DNA from: Myxococcales bacterium
GTDB taxonomy: Bacteria; Myxococcota_A; Polyangia; Haliangiales; Haliangiaceae
DNA length: 64,000 nucleotides
Assembly (NCBI GenBank): GCA_016720595.1
Contig: JADKKI010000022.1
Location: forward strand, 124,001 to 188,000
Direction: 5' to 3'
Made by a program: the position numbers and the translations under genes. The notes under the pieces are model-generated. The model ran no database searches and was not told the origin of the DNA. It worked only from the letters and a program-made list of their open reading frames with translations. Each line of letters starts with the position of its first letter. Position 1 is the stretch's first letter. Shown piece by piece: positions 54,170 to 62,773 of the stretch.

Positions 54170-55747
54170 ATGACTCACAGGGGAGTTGCCGCCGCCTTTG
54201 CGTTCGTGTGGTGCGCTTGCGGGCCGAGTACCCGCAAGACACCCGTGGATGCCCACACCGACAACGACGGTGACGGGTACGCCCAGGAGGACGGCGATTG
54301 CGATGACGCCGATCCGGCGATCCATCCCGATGCGGCCGAGAGCTGCACGGACGGCATCGACAACAACTGCAACGGCAAGGTCGACCACGACGACTACGAG
54401 TGCTTCACGCCGTGCGAGAAGGCTGCGTACGATCGATCGTCTGTCGGATGCGTGTACTACGCCGTCGACACCAACTCGATCGGCGGCCCCTACGCGGTGG
54501 CCGTGTCCAACATCGACCCCACCGCCACGGCGAACGTGGTGGTCGAGATGAAGACCGGCACCACCTGGGCGCCGGTCGCCGGCGGAACGTTCGCGGTGAT
54601 GCCGCGCGGGCTCAAGACCCTGAATGTTCCGCATCGGTTCACCACCGGCTCGGCGATCTTCGCGGGTGGCGCGTACCGGATCACCTCGGACATCCCGGTG
54701 ATCAGCTATCAGTTCGCGCCGATCGATGGCTCGGCCAGCTTCCTCTCGGATGCTTCACTGCTGCTCCCCGCCTCGGCACTCGATCGCTACTACATCGTCT
54801 CCGCCTGGCCGTTCGGCGCTGACATCAATGGCACCCCGCAGGCGGCACACCTCCAGATCGCGGCCTCGGAGCAGACCACCGTGACCGTGACCTCGCCGAT
54901 CGCGAGCGTCAACGGCGCCACCGCGCCCGCGCTCGCACCGAACGTCCCGCGGTCGTACACGCTGGCCGAGGGTGACTACCTCCAGCTCACCGTCCAGACC
55001 CTCGATCAGAGCTTCGCCGGCACGTACATCGAGGCCGACAAGCCGGTCGCCGTGTTCAGCAGCAACGACTGCGCGAACGTGCCGAACACGCAAGCCTCGT
55101 GCTGCTGCGATCACCTCGAGGAGCAGCTGTTCGGTCTGCAGACGTGGGGGATGAGCTATGTCGCCGCGCAGATGCCGCGCCGGCAGACCGAGGGCTCGAT
55201 CTGGCAGATCCTCGCGCAACAGGATGGCACCACCGTCACGTTCGCGGCCGGCGCGGGGGTCACGGGGCTCCCACCGAGCGTGGTGCTCAATGCCAAGCAG
55301 AAGGTGGAGTACGAGGTGAGGGGTGGCGCCACGCCCGGCGATTTCCTGATCACGTCCGACAAGCCGATCCTCGTCAACCAGTACACCGTCGGCTCGTTCC
55401 ACGTTCAGGTGAACAGCGACGTCGGCGATCCCGACATGGTGCAGGCGATCCCCACCGAGCAGTACCTCGCGCACTACAACATCCTGGTGCCGAGCACGTG
55501 GATCAATGACTTCCTGGTGCTGATCCGCAAGACCGGCGCCACCGTGATGGTCGATGGCATCGTGCCGGCCGCGACCTGGAACACGCTCGCCGGCGGCTGG
55601 GAGTCCGCGGTCATCCCGGTCCCCGACGGCGTGCACGTGCTCGATGGCTCGGCGCCGTTCGGCGTCGCGGTCTCGGGCTACGACGAGTTCGATTCGTACT
55701 CGTACCCGGGCGGGCTCGGGCAGGCCGTGATCAACCCGATCTTCTGA
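54170..55747 (+). CDS. IgGFc-binding-domain lipoprotein with MopE-like Ca repeat
   Basis: A 525-residue surface lipoprotein starting at ATG 54170 (MTHRGVAAAFAFVWCAC). Residues 29-65 have the MopE-type motif DNDGDGYAQEDGDCDDADP followed by DGIDNNCNGKVD, a calcium-binding loop common in myxobacterial surface proteins. The rest, about 95-520, matches the IgGFc-binding N-terminal domain family: YYIVSAWPFG, TYIEADKPVAVFSSNDCANVP, CCCDHLEEQLFGLQTWG, FLITSDKPILVNQYTVGS and VPSTWINDFLVLIRKTG. Such proteins bind host or environmental polymers in some bacteria, but here an adhesin role is only possible. The gene stands alone. Confidence 0.85.
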   Translation: MTHRGVAAAFAFVWCACGPSTRKTPVDAHTDNDGDGYAQEDGDCDDADPAIHPDAAESCTDGIDNNCNGKVDHDDYECFTPCEKAAYDRSSVGCVYYAVDTNSIGGPYAVAVSNIDPTATANVVVEMKTGTTWAPVAGGTFAVMPRGLKTLNVPHRFTTGSAIFAGGAYRITSDIPVISYQFAPIDGSASFLSDASLLLPASALDRYYIVSAWPFGADINGTPQAAHLQIAASEQTTVTVTSPIASVNGATAPALAPNVPRSYTLAEGDYLQLTVQTLDQSFAGTYIEADKPVAVFSSNDCANVPNTQASCCCDHLEEQLFGLQTWGMSYVAAQMPRRQTEGSIWQILAQQDGTTVTFAAGAGVTGLPPSVVLNAKQKVEYEVRGGATPGDFLITSDKPILVNQYTVGSFHVQVNSDVGDPDMVQAIPTEQYLAHYNILVPSTWINDFLVLIRKTGATVMVDGIVPAATWNTLAGGWESAVIPVPDGVHVLDGSAPFGVAVSGYDEFDSYSYPGGLGQAVINPIF

Positions 55748-55821
55748 CCCGATGTTCTGACCCGACCTCTGCCCCCGAAGCCCTCGGGGCGTCGGCACCA
55801 CCCACATGTTAGGCTCCATCG

Positions 55822-56502
55822 ATGATGAGAGCCCTGATGCTGGTGATCGCGCTCGGTGCGTGCACGAAGGCGGGCGGCGGATCCGAGCCCACGTCTCAGC
55901 CGCCCACCACCGGGGTCGCCCCGAACACCCCGCCCGTGGCCACGGCTGGCAAGGTCTCCGTGGTGATGACCGCCGCGACGCTCGCCGATGATTGCGGCGG
56001 CACTCCGCCGTGGGGGGCGCCACCGCCGGTACCGGTCACGCCCCCGCCGGCGGTCAAGGACAGGAGCGCGAAGCAGGATCGCGCGTCCGAAGAGGACGCA
56101 GACACGAGCAAGAGCAAGAGCACGATGGCGCGGCGGCGCTGCGAGCAGACGTCGATGCAGCTCGCCGTGGTCTCGAAGGGTGGCGCGCCCACGCAGGTTC
56201 ACATCAAGAAGGTAGAGCTGTTCGATCCGAGCGGCACCTCGCTCGGCGAGCTGGTCGCGAGCAAGCCCACGCGGTGGTCCGACAAGGGCACCTACGAGGC
56301 GTGGGACGAGACGATCGCCGCGGATCAGACGCTCTCGGTGAGCTACGTGCTCGCGCAGCCGAACTGGGACAGCGTGAAGGATCGCTGGAACAAGACGTAC
56401 ACGGTGAAGGCCGTGGTCACGGTCGGTTCCGGCGATCAGGCCGTGCAGGCCGACGTCGAGGTCCGTGCACCGACGATCCTGCCGCCGAACGTCAAGACCT
56501 GA
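55822..56502 (+). CDS. lipoprotein, unknown function
   Basis: A 226-residue lipoprotein (MMRALMLVIALGAC). A Pro-rich, then Lys/Glu/Asp-rich linker up to residue 105 is followed by a beta-sandwich-like domain. That domain has Cys54 and Cys110, which may pair, and strands such as QLAVVSKGGAPTQVHIKKVEL and YTVKAVVTVGSGDQAVQADV. It resembles a carbohydrate-binding or Ig-like fold but no family is recognised. It is convergent with the di-heme gene, with one base between the stops. Confidence 0.6.
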   Translation: MMRALMLVIALGACTKAGGGSEPTSQPPTTGVAPNTPPVATAGKVSVVMTAATLADDCGGTPPWGAPPPVPVTPPPAVKDRSAKQDRASEEDADTSKSKSTMARRRCEQTSMQLAVVSKGGAPTQVHIKKVELFDPSGTSLGELVASKPTRWSDKGTYEAWDETIAADQTLSVSYVLAQPNWDSVKDRWNKTYTVKAVVTVGSGDQAVQADVEVRAPTILPPNVKT

Positions 56503-56503
56503 G

Positions 56504-57898
56504 TCACAAGGTCGCGAGGAACGCGAGCAACGCCTCGCGATCCGTGTCCGACAGCCCGGTGCCCGCTGGATGCCCCGTGATCGGGCCCGGCCCGAGCCGA
56601 CCCGCCGTGTAGCTCGCTTCGAGCCGCGCGGGATCGAGGAGCTCGGCGAGCGACGAGACCGCGCCCTGGTGCAGGTACGGGGCACCGTCGCGCACCGCCA
56701 GGAGTGGAGGCGCGCGATACGAGCCGGTGCCTCGCCCACCGCCGGTAGCCAGCCGAGGATCGGTGCCGATCGTCGTCGCCGCGATCGGCGGTCCACCGTA
56801 CGCCGCGTTGGAGTGACAGCGCCGGCAGTGCGCCGCGAACACGGCCGCGCCCTGCGCGACCTTCGGCGCGTTCTCGGGCGCGGTCGCACGCGCGGGTGGC
56901 GTCAGCGAGTACACGAACATCGCGAGCGCCCACGCGAGCTCGCGCGGCGGGCGAACGCGTTGATGGTTCGAATCGATCAGCTGGGTCTCCTGCCGGATCG
57001 CGAGCGCGAGGGGCGAGTCCTGGCGGATCGTCCCGGCCTGCGTGAGCCAGCGCTGCGCGCGCAGGCCCCACAGATCGGGGATGGTGACCGGATCCTCGTC
57101 GTCATCCTCGGTGACGTCCGCGCGGCCCGGCCCCCAGCGCCCCATCCGACGCACCTGCTCCGGATCGACGCGGGTGTGGTGGACCTCGTCGTAGGTCACG
57201 CGCAGCCGACCGTAGTCGAACGTCCGTCGCGCCGCGCCGATCACCAGGGCGCCATCCTTCACCGTGGCGTGGCAGATCGCGCACGTGATCCCCACCCGCG
57301 TCTCGCCATCGATGTTCGCGAACACGACGAGGCCGGGCACCGAGCCATCTCCCGTTCGCTCCACACCCACCGCGGCGGCGAACTCGGGCCGGGTGAGCCC
57401 GTACTCCATGAACACCTCGGCGCGCATCGGATACTCGAGGAACACGCGACGACCGAGCGCGACCCAGCCAGCCATCGTCGTCGGCCTCACGCCATCCCAC
57501 AGCGGACGCTGATCCGGCGGGAGCGTGGGCTCCTCACCGCGCTCGAGCGTGGCGGCGAGCGCGGCCGACACGGCGACGGAGCGCGGGTTCCACACCGGCA
57601 GCAGATCCCAACCGCGGTCGCCGAGCGCGTACGAGCCGAGGCGCTGGCGCGAGTACAGGTTCTCCGGGTTGGTCAGCGAGGCCTCGAGCGCCGCGCGCCG
57701 GGTGGCGGCATCGCCGAAGTAGCGCTGGCCCTCCTGCAGGAGCCACGCATCCGACCACGGGGCCGGTACCTGGATCGCCGGCGGACTCGGCTCGCCGCGA
57801 CACGCGACGACGAGGATCAGCGCCGTCGACCAGCGAGCACGCACAGTCGTGACCTTAGCAGCACGGCCACCGTGCCGAGCTGCTTGGGTCGCGGTCAC
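56504..57898 (-). CDS. di-heme c-type cytochrome, peroxidase/MauG-like lipoprotein
   Basis: A 464-residue exported cytochrome with two heme-binding motifs, CAICH (206-210) and CRRCH (358-362), and a lipobox-like VVAC at Cys33. This is the plan of the bacterial di-heme peroxidase/MauG superfamily, whose members reduce H2O2 or oxidise protein side chains. Supporting segments are YRAPPLLAVRDGAPYLHQGAVSS near the C-terminus and FDYGRLRVTYDEVHH between the hemes. It is the last gene of an overlapping operon for a peptidase-type ABC exporter. The start overlaps the adaptor gene stop by four bases, so its product may act on, or with, the exported peptide. That link is inferred from gene order. Confidence 0.8.
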   Translation of the reverse strand: MTATQAARHGGRAAKVTTVRARWSTALILVVACRGEPSPPAIQVPAPWSDAWLLQEGQRYFGDAATRRAALEASLTNPENLYSRQRLGSYALGDRGWDLLPVWNPRSVAVSAALAATLERGEEPTLPPDQRPLWDGVRPTTMAGWVALGRRVFLEYPMRAEVFMEYGLTRPEFAAAVGVERTGDGSVPGLVVFANIDGETRVGITCAICHATVKDGALVIGAARRTFDYGRLRVTYDEVHHTRVDPEQVRRMGRWGPGRADVTEDDDEDPVTIPDLWGLRAQRWLTQAGTIRQDSPLALAIRQETQLIDSNHQRVRPPRELAWALAMFVYSLTPPARATAPENAPKVAQGAAVFAAHCRRCHSNAAYGGPPIAATTIGTDPRLATGGGRGTGSYRAPPLLAVRDGAPYLHQGAVSSLAELLDPARLEASYTAGRLGPGPITGHPAGTGLSDTDREALLAFLATL

Positions 57899-58779
57899 GG
57901 TCGATCGCGGACGGTCGCCGCGAGGCCGGGCCGGAGGACCGTCTTGGTGACGTCCTCGCCGAGCTCGGCCTCGACCATCACCATGCCGGACGCCGGATCG
58001 AGCACCGGCGACACCTGCCGGATCACGGCCGGGATCGGGACGGTCACCGTCTCCACCGCAGCGTAGACGGTCCCGCCGACGACGAGGCGGTGGGCCTGCT
58101 CCGGTGGGGTTGCGAACCGCAGCCGCAACCCGAGCCGCCCGACGAGCCGGATGATCGGTGCACCTGCGGTGACGATCGAGCCCGGATCCTTGAACCGCAT
58201 CGCGACCGTGCCTTCACTGGGCGCCCGGAGCGCGGTGTCGGCCACGTGATCTCGCGCGGTCTGCACGCGCGAGCTCTCCGCCGAGACCGCCGAGCTCGCG
58301 CGCTGGGACGCGGCCTCCGCACGCTTGACCGCGAGCTGGGCCTCTTCGATCGCGGTTCGCGCGGACACGCCGTCGGCCACGGCGCGGGTCTCGAGAGCGA
58401 GCCGACGACGAGCGTCCTGCACATCGACCTCGGCCTGGCGCCGCGCCGCGATCGCGGCTCCGAGCGCCGCCTCCACCGCGCGGACCTCCTCCTGCATCGA
58501 TTTCGGATCCATCTCGGCGACCACCTGCCCCGCGGCGACGCGATCACCCACGCGGACCTTCACCGTGGCGAGCACGCCCTGAAACCGCGGCGCGATGTCG
58601 ACGGACTCCGCAGCCGTGATCACCCCGACGTAGCCGCGATCGGGCGCATCGACGATCCGCGCCCCCGCATCGGCCACCACACCGACCCGCGCATCGCGTG
58701 GCACCTCCACCGGTCGCGTGGTGGGCTCCGAGCCGCAGGCCGCGAGGACGATCACGAGCGCGCACGCGGACCGTCTCAT
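57895..58779 (-). CDS. HlyD/RND-type membrane-fusion adaptor lipoprotein
   Basis: A 294-residue adaptor starting at ATG 58779 (MRRSACALVIVLAAC, lipobox LAAC). It has the lipoyl halves VRVGDRVAAGQVVAEMD and APSEGTVAMRFKDPGSIV, an alpha-hairpin of about 90 residues between them, and a beta-barrel domain (GLRLRFATPPEQAHRL). This is the plan of RND/ABC efflux adaptors. It overlaps the ABC exporter gene by four bases. With the GAF-HlyD protein upstream, the operon thus encodes two different adaptors, one membrane-spanning and one lipoprotein, but no outer-membrane TolC. Confidence 0.85.
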   Translation of the reverse strand: MRRSACALVIVLAACGSEPTTRPVEVPRDARVGVVADAGARIVDAPDRGYVGVITAAESVDIAPRFQGVLATVKVRVGDRVAAGQVVAEMDPKSMQEEVRAVEAALGAAIAARRQAEVDVQDARRRLALETRAVADGVSARTAIEEAQLAVKRAEAASQRASSAVSAESSRVQTARDHVADTALRAPSEGTVAMRFKDPGSIVTAGAPIIRLVGRLGLRLRFATPPEQAHRLVVGGTVYAAVETVTVPIPAVIRQVSPVLDPASGMVMVEAELGEDVTKTVLRPGLAATVRDRP

Positions 58780-60989
58780 GAGGCCTCCCCGAACGTCTGA
58801 TCCGCGACGAGCATCGCGTACGTCCCTCCCAGCGTCATCAGCTCCTCGTGGGTGCCGGTCTCCACCACGCGGCCGGCGTCGAGCACGATGATCGTGCCCG
58901 CGTTGATCACGGTCGAGAGGCGGTGGGCGATCACGATCCGCGTGGAGCGGAGGCTGTTCAGCTGATCCATCACCGCGCGCTCCGTGGAGGCATCCAGCGA
59001 GCTCGTGGCCTCGTCCAGCAGCAGCACGGCCGGGTCGTGGAGGAGCGCGCGCGCGAGCGCGATCCGCTGGCGCTGCCCACCGGATAGTGTCGAGCCGCCG
59101 TCCGAGACGATCGTCTCGAAGCCCATCGGCATCGCGCGCACCTCGGCCTCGATGCACGCCTTGCGCGCCGCCGCGACCACGCGATCGAAGGGGATCGAGG
59201 GATCGGAGAGCGCGATGTTGCTGCGGATCGAGCCCGCGAAGATGAACGGGCTCTGAGGCACCATGCCGAGTTGCTGGCGCAGCCGGCGGTGGTCGAGCTC
59301 GTTCAGATCGTACCCGTCGAAGCTGATCCTCCCCTCCGTCGGCCGATGCAACCCGAGCATCAGCGCCGCGAGCGTCGACTTCCCGGAGCCCGACCGGCCC
59401 ACGATCGCCACCGTGGATCCGGGCTCGATCACGAGCGAGACATCCCGCACCACGAGAGGCTCGGAGGGACCGTAGCGGAACGAGATCTGGTGAAGCGCGA
59501 TCGCCCCGGTGAGCCTGGGTGGGAGCACCGCCGCGCCGCGGTGTTGCTCGGGCTCCGCACCGAGGACGTCATCGATGCGCTCGACGTAGCTGCCGAGGGT
59601 CTGGAGCTGGAGTGCGCTCTGGACCAGGCTATTGAGGGGCGTCAGGAAGCCCGCCGCCAGGGCCGCGGTGGCGAGCATCGTCCCCAGGCGGAGATCGCCC
59701 TCCATCACGAGATACGCGCCGAGGCCGAGCAAGGCGAGCGGCGCGGCCGTCTGGAGCAGGTTGTTCAGCGCATCGAGGAGCGCCTGCAGCCGGCTCTTCG
59801 CGAGCGCGACGTTGAGCTCGTCGACGTACAGGTTCGCCCAGTGCTCGAGCGCACGATCCTCGGCGCCTGCGACCTTCAGCGTCTCGATCCCGACCAGCAT
59901 CTGGACGAGGTAGCTCTGCGAGCGCGCCTGGCTCTCCAGATCCTGGGACACCAGCTGCGCATAGCGATGTCGGCTCACCAGCAGCAGCAGCACCTGCATC
60001 ACCGCGATCATCGCGGCGACCGCGGCGAGCTTGGGCGAGAGCACGAACAACATCGCCAGGTACCCCACCGCGAGCCCGCCATCGAGCAGCGTCGACAGCA
60101 TGGAGGACGTCAGCAGCTCCCGGATCTGCGCATTCGAGGCGACGCGCATCATCAGATCGCCGGCGGAGCGACGGTTGAAGTAGGCGTACGGCAGGGCCAG
60201 GAGGTGCGACAGGAACCCGAGCGTCAGCTTGGTGTCGAGCCGCGTCCTCAGATCGATCAGCAGATGGGACCGGATCAGGTTCGCGAGCAGCTGGAAGCCG
60301 AGCACCACGCCCACCCCGATGCCCACGACGCCCAACAAGTTGTGATCGCCGCGCGGGACCACCCGATCGACGATCATCGCCGTCAGCACCGGGAGCGTGA
60401 GCGCGAGGATCCGCAGCGCGACCGAGGTCACGAGCACGCGGCTCAGCAGGCCCGGCTGCGCGAGCATCTGCCGGAGATAACGCCAGGAGCGGCTGCGGCC
60501 GGCGGTGGTGGCCACGAAGTGCTCGTCGGGCTCGAGGAGCAGCGCGATGCCCGTGTACTGGCGGCGGAACTTGTCGATCGGGATGCGTCGCCGCCCCGCC
60601 GCGGGATCGATGATCTCCACCGACGACCGACGCGTGCGCTCGAACACGACGAAGTGATTGAACCCCCAGTGCAGGATCGCGCCGCGGGGCACCTGGTCGA
60701 GATCGGCGACGTCGACGCGGACGCCACGCCCTCTCAGGCCGAACTCGGTGGCCGCTCGGACGATCGCAAGGGCATCCGTGCCGCGGTTGGTCCCGGCGGC
60801 GGCACGAGATTCGTCGAGCGTGATCGCCCGCCCGTACATCCCGACCACCATCGCCAGGCACGCCGCGCCGCAATCGGCGGCCTCCATCTGCTGGATGATC
60901 GGGATCTTGCGACCGCGCCCACCCCGCAGCCGGAGCAGCGCGCCCACGATCCCGCGATGCGACGCAGACTCCGCCACTACTGCCCCCAC
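58776..60989 (-). CDS. peptidase-containing ABC exporter (C39 family, PCAT)
   Basis: A 737-residue exporter for double-glycine-leader peptides. The N-terminal C39 peptidase (30-150) has catalytic MEAADCGAAC (Cys40), HWGFNHFVVFE (His112) and IIDPA (Asp128); all three are present, so leader cleavage is likely. Six membrane helices span about 180-430. The ATPase domain shows Walker A GRSGSGKST, Q-loop MVPQSPFIFAG, signature LSGGQRQRIALARALL, Walker B VLLLDEATSS and switch His in IAHRLST. It overlaps the upstream GAF-HlyD gene by 13 bp. I found no precursor gene with a GG leader in the neighbouring gaps, so the cargo is probably encoded elsewhere. Confidence 0.92.
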   Translation of the reverse strand: MGAVVAESASHRGIVGALLRLRGGRGRKIPIIQQMEAADCGAACLAMVVGMYGRAITLDESRAAAGTNRGTDALAIVRAATEFGLRGRGVRVDVADLDQVPRGAILHWGFNHFVVFERTRRSSVEIIDPAAGRRRIPIDKFRRQYTGIALLLEPDEHFVATTAGRSRSWRYLRQMLAQPGLLSRVLVTSVALRILALTLPVLTAMIVDRVVPRGDHNLLGVVGIGVGVVLGFQLLANLIRSHLLIDLRTRLDTKLTLGFLSHLLALPYAYFNRRSAGDLMMRVASNAQIRELLTSSMLSTLLDGGLAVGYLAMLFVLSPKLAAVAAMIAVMQVLLLLVSRHRYAQLVSQDLESQARSQSYLVQMLVGIETLKVAGAEDRALEHWANLYVDELNVALAKSRLQALLDALNNLLQTAAPLALLGLGAYLVMEGDLRLGTMLATAALAAGFLTPLNSLVQSALQLQTLGSYVERIDDVLGAEPEQHRGAAVLPPRLTGAIALHQISFRYGPSEPLVVRDVSLVIEPGSTVAIVGRSGSGKSTLAALMLGLHRPTEGRISFDGYDLNELDHRRLRQQLGMVPQSPFIFAGSIRSNIALSDPSIPFDRVVAAARKACIEAEVRAMPMGFETIVSDGGSTLSGGQRQRIALARALLHDPAVLLLDEATSSLDASTERAVMDQLNSLRSTRIVIAHRLSTVINAGTIIVLDAGRVVETGTHEELMTLGGTYAMLVADQTFGEAS

Positions 60990-62707
60990 CGCCGCAGCCC
61001 GGGCACCAGCGCGAACACGATCCGCTCCTCGCGGATCCGGACCTCCGCGGTGCCCAGCATGCCGTCGTGGTACTGGAACACGCGGCCGTCGGCCTCGAAG
61101 TCCGGCGAGTTGATCCGGCCGCGCACGAGGACGATCTGCCCCGTCAGGTGGAGGCTATCGGCCACCTCGGCGCCGAGCACCCGCCGCGCCTCGCTCGGTG
61201 CGATCACGTCGGACGACATGCTCTCGATCTCGAGCGCCTGATACGCGAACTGATAGCCCGAGATCTCGAGCCGGAGCGCCATCCCGGGCGACAGCTGTGG
61301 CCGATCTTCGCCGGGGAGCAGCGCCACCACCTCGAGACCACCGCGGCCATCGACGATCGATGCGACGACGTCACCTGGCTCGAGGTGCTGCCCCGGGCGA
61401 ACGCGAAGGTCGGACACCTGCCCGAGCGTGGTCGCCCGGAGGGTCCGTTCGTCGAGAGCGTTTCGCGCTTGTTCGAGCTGCTGGCGGAGCGCACGCAGCG
61501 CTGAATCCGCAGCTGGATCGGACGGGTCGATCATGTGATTCCGGAGCTGGGTCTCGAACTCGCGCGAGACCCGGTCCACCGCCGCGCGCTGGTCGACATC
61601 GTCGAGCTGGGCGATCGCAGTCCCCGGCTCCACGTGATCGCCCGCGTTCGCGAGCACCGCGCTGACGTTCCCCGCGCTGCGCGCCGCCAGCGAGGTGCGT
61701 GCGGTCGATCGGATCACGGCCGGGCCTGTGGAGTACGTGGCGATGCGCCCCAGGGCGAGGAACGCCACGCTGCCCGCGATCAGGACGACGAGCAGCCAGT
61801 ACGCGCCCGACAACCAGCGGGGGGCGACCCGCACGATGTCGCCCCACTGGCCGCCCACCGCCGCCGCGATTGCCTCGTCGCGGAACATCCCTTCGCCGGC
61901 CTCGCCGTCGTCGAGCAGGTGCTGCCCCTCGACGTGGCTCGACAGCTGATCGAGCAGCGGTGCTGCGAGGGCGGCGAACCGCGCCAAGGTCGCCGCCTCG
62001 GCCGCACCGAGTGGAGCGCTCCGGGCGCGGCGGATCGCCACGAGGACGGCATGTACGCGCGCATCCGCACCGAGGATCGGCTGCACCAGGATCTGGTCCG
62101 CGGAGTCCCCGTCGGCATCGTCGTACGCGAGGGCGAACCGTGGATCGTCACCGGCGACGCGCGCCGCGCTGCCGAGGCCCGTGCGTGCCGACCACCCGAC
62201 CATGCCTGCCACCGCGCGACGCTCGTCGCCCACGGTGCGCTGCCGTGCCTGCGACCACAAGGACCCGCTCTCGGCGTCGTAGAACAAGCAGTGCGCGCGA
62301 TCGAGATCGAGCAGCTCGATGATCGCCCCCGTCGCGATCACCTCCGTCGAGGCGAGATCCGTCGCGGACGCGAGCGTGCGCGATGCCGCGAACGCCGCTC
62401 GGGCGCGACGCGCCTCCTCTTGCGAGCTCGGCGGCGCGGGTGACGGCGGAGGCGCCAACGCGCTCCCCGTGGCCACGGCGGTCATCAACGCCTGGAGCTG
62501 ATCGTCAGCGATGCTCGCGCGCACGACGTACGTCACGCGGTCCTCGATCTGCGCTTCGGGATCTCCGACAACGACGATCGGACGATCGGCGGGAGCCTGC
62601 GCGAGCTCCTCGACGGTCGCGACCTCGATCCACACGGCCGAGCTGCCGAGCCGCTGCACGCGGGCGACGTGCTCCTCGGGAACGACCACGGTGACCGCGT
62701 TGGTCAT
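60977..62707 (-). CDS. HlyD-type secretion adaptor fused to an N-terminal GAF domain
   Basis: A 576-residue protein, first gene of the export operon. Residues 1-75 may be a degenerate receiver-like fold. Residues 105-255 form a GAF domain (IIELLDLDRAHCLFYDAES..GSLWSQAR, VQPILGADARVHAVLVAIR). A membrane helix lies at 302-322. The remainder is a HlyD-like adaptor: lipoyl half AGDHVEPGTAIAQLDDVDQR, a short helical hairpin (EFETQLRNHM..LRQQLEQARNALDERTL) and a second lipoyl half with LRVRPGQHLEPGDVVASIVDG. The GAF part would face the cytoplasm and could gate export in response to a small ligand. This fusion is unusual for type I or PCAT systems. Confidence 0.82.
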   Translation of the reverse strand: MTNAVTVVVPEEHVARVQRLGSSAVWIEVATVEELAQAPADRPIVVVGDPEAQIEDRVTYVVRASIADDQLQALMTAVATGSALAPPPSPAPPSSQEEARRARAAFAASRTLASATDLASTEVIATGAIIELLDLDRAHCLFYDAESGSLWSQARQRTVGDERRAVAGMVGWSARTGLGSAARVAGDDPRFALAYDDADGDSADQILVQPILGADARVHAVLVAIRRARSAPLGAAEAATLARFAALAAPLLDQLSSHVEGQHLLDDGEAGEGMFRDEAIAAAVGGQWGDIVRVAPRWLSGAYWLLVVLIAGSVAFLALGRIATYSTGPAVIRSTARTSLAARSAGNVSAVLANAGDHVEPGTAIAQLDDVDQRAAVDRVSREFETQLRNHMIDPSDPAADSALRALRQQLEQARNALDERTLRATTLGQVSDLRVRPGQHLEPGDVVASIVDGRGGLEVVALLPGEDRPQLSPGMALRLEISGYQFAYQALEIESMSSDVIAPSEARRVLGAEVADSLHLTGQIVLVRGRINSPDFEADGRVFQYHDGMLGTAEVRIREERIVFALVPGLRRWGQ

Positions 62708-62773
62708 CGACCTCGTCCGCCGGCTCCACCCGAGGCCATTGTCACTCGATCATAGCCGATGCTAGCGTCGACC

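Noticed and set aside
59271..61241. 656-codon open frame on the plus strand
   Set aside because: It is antisense to the C39 exporter and GAF-HlyD genes, which carry complete catalytic motifs. The frame is a by-product of high GC.
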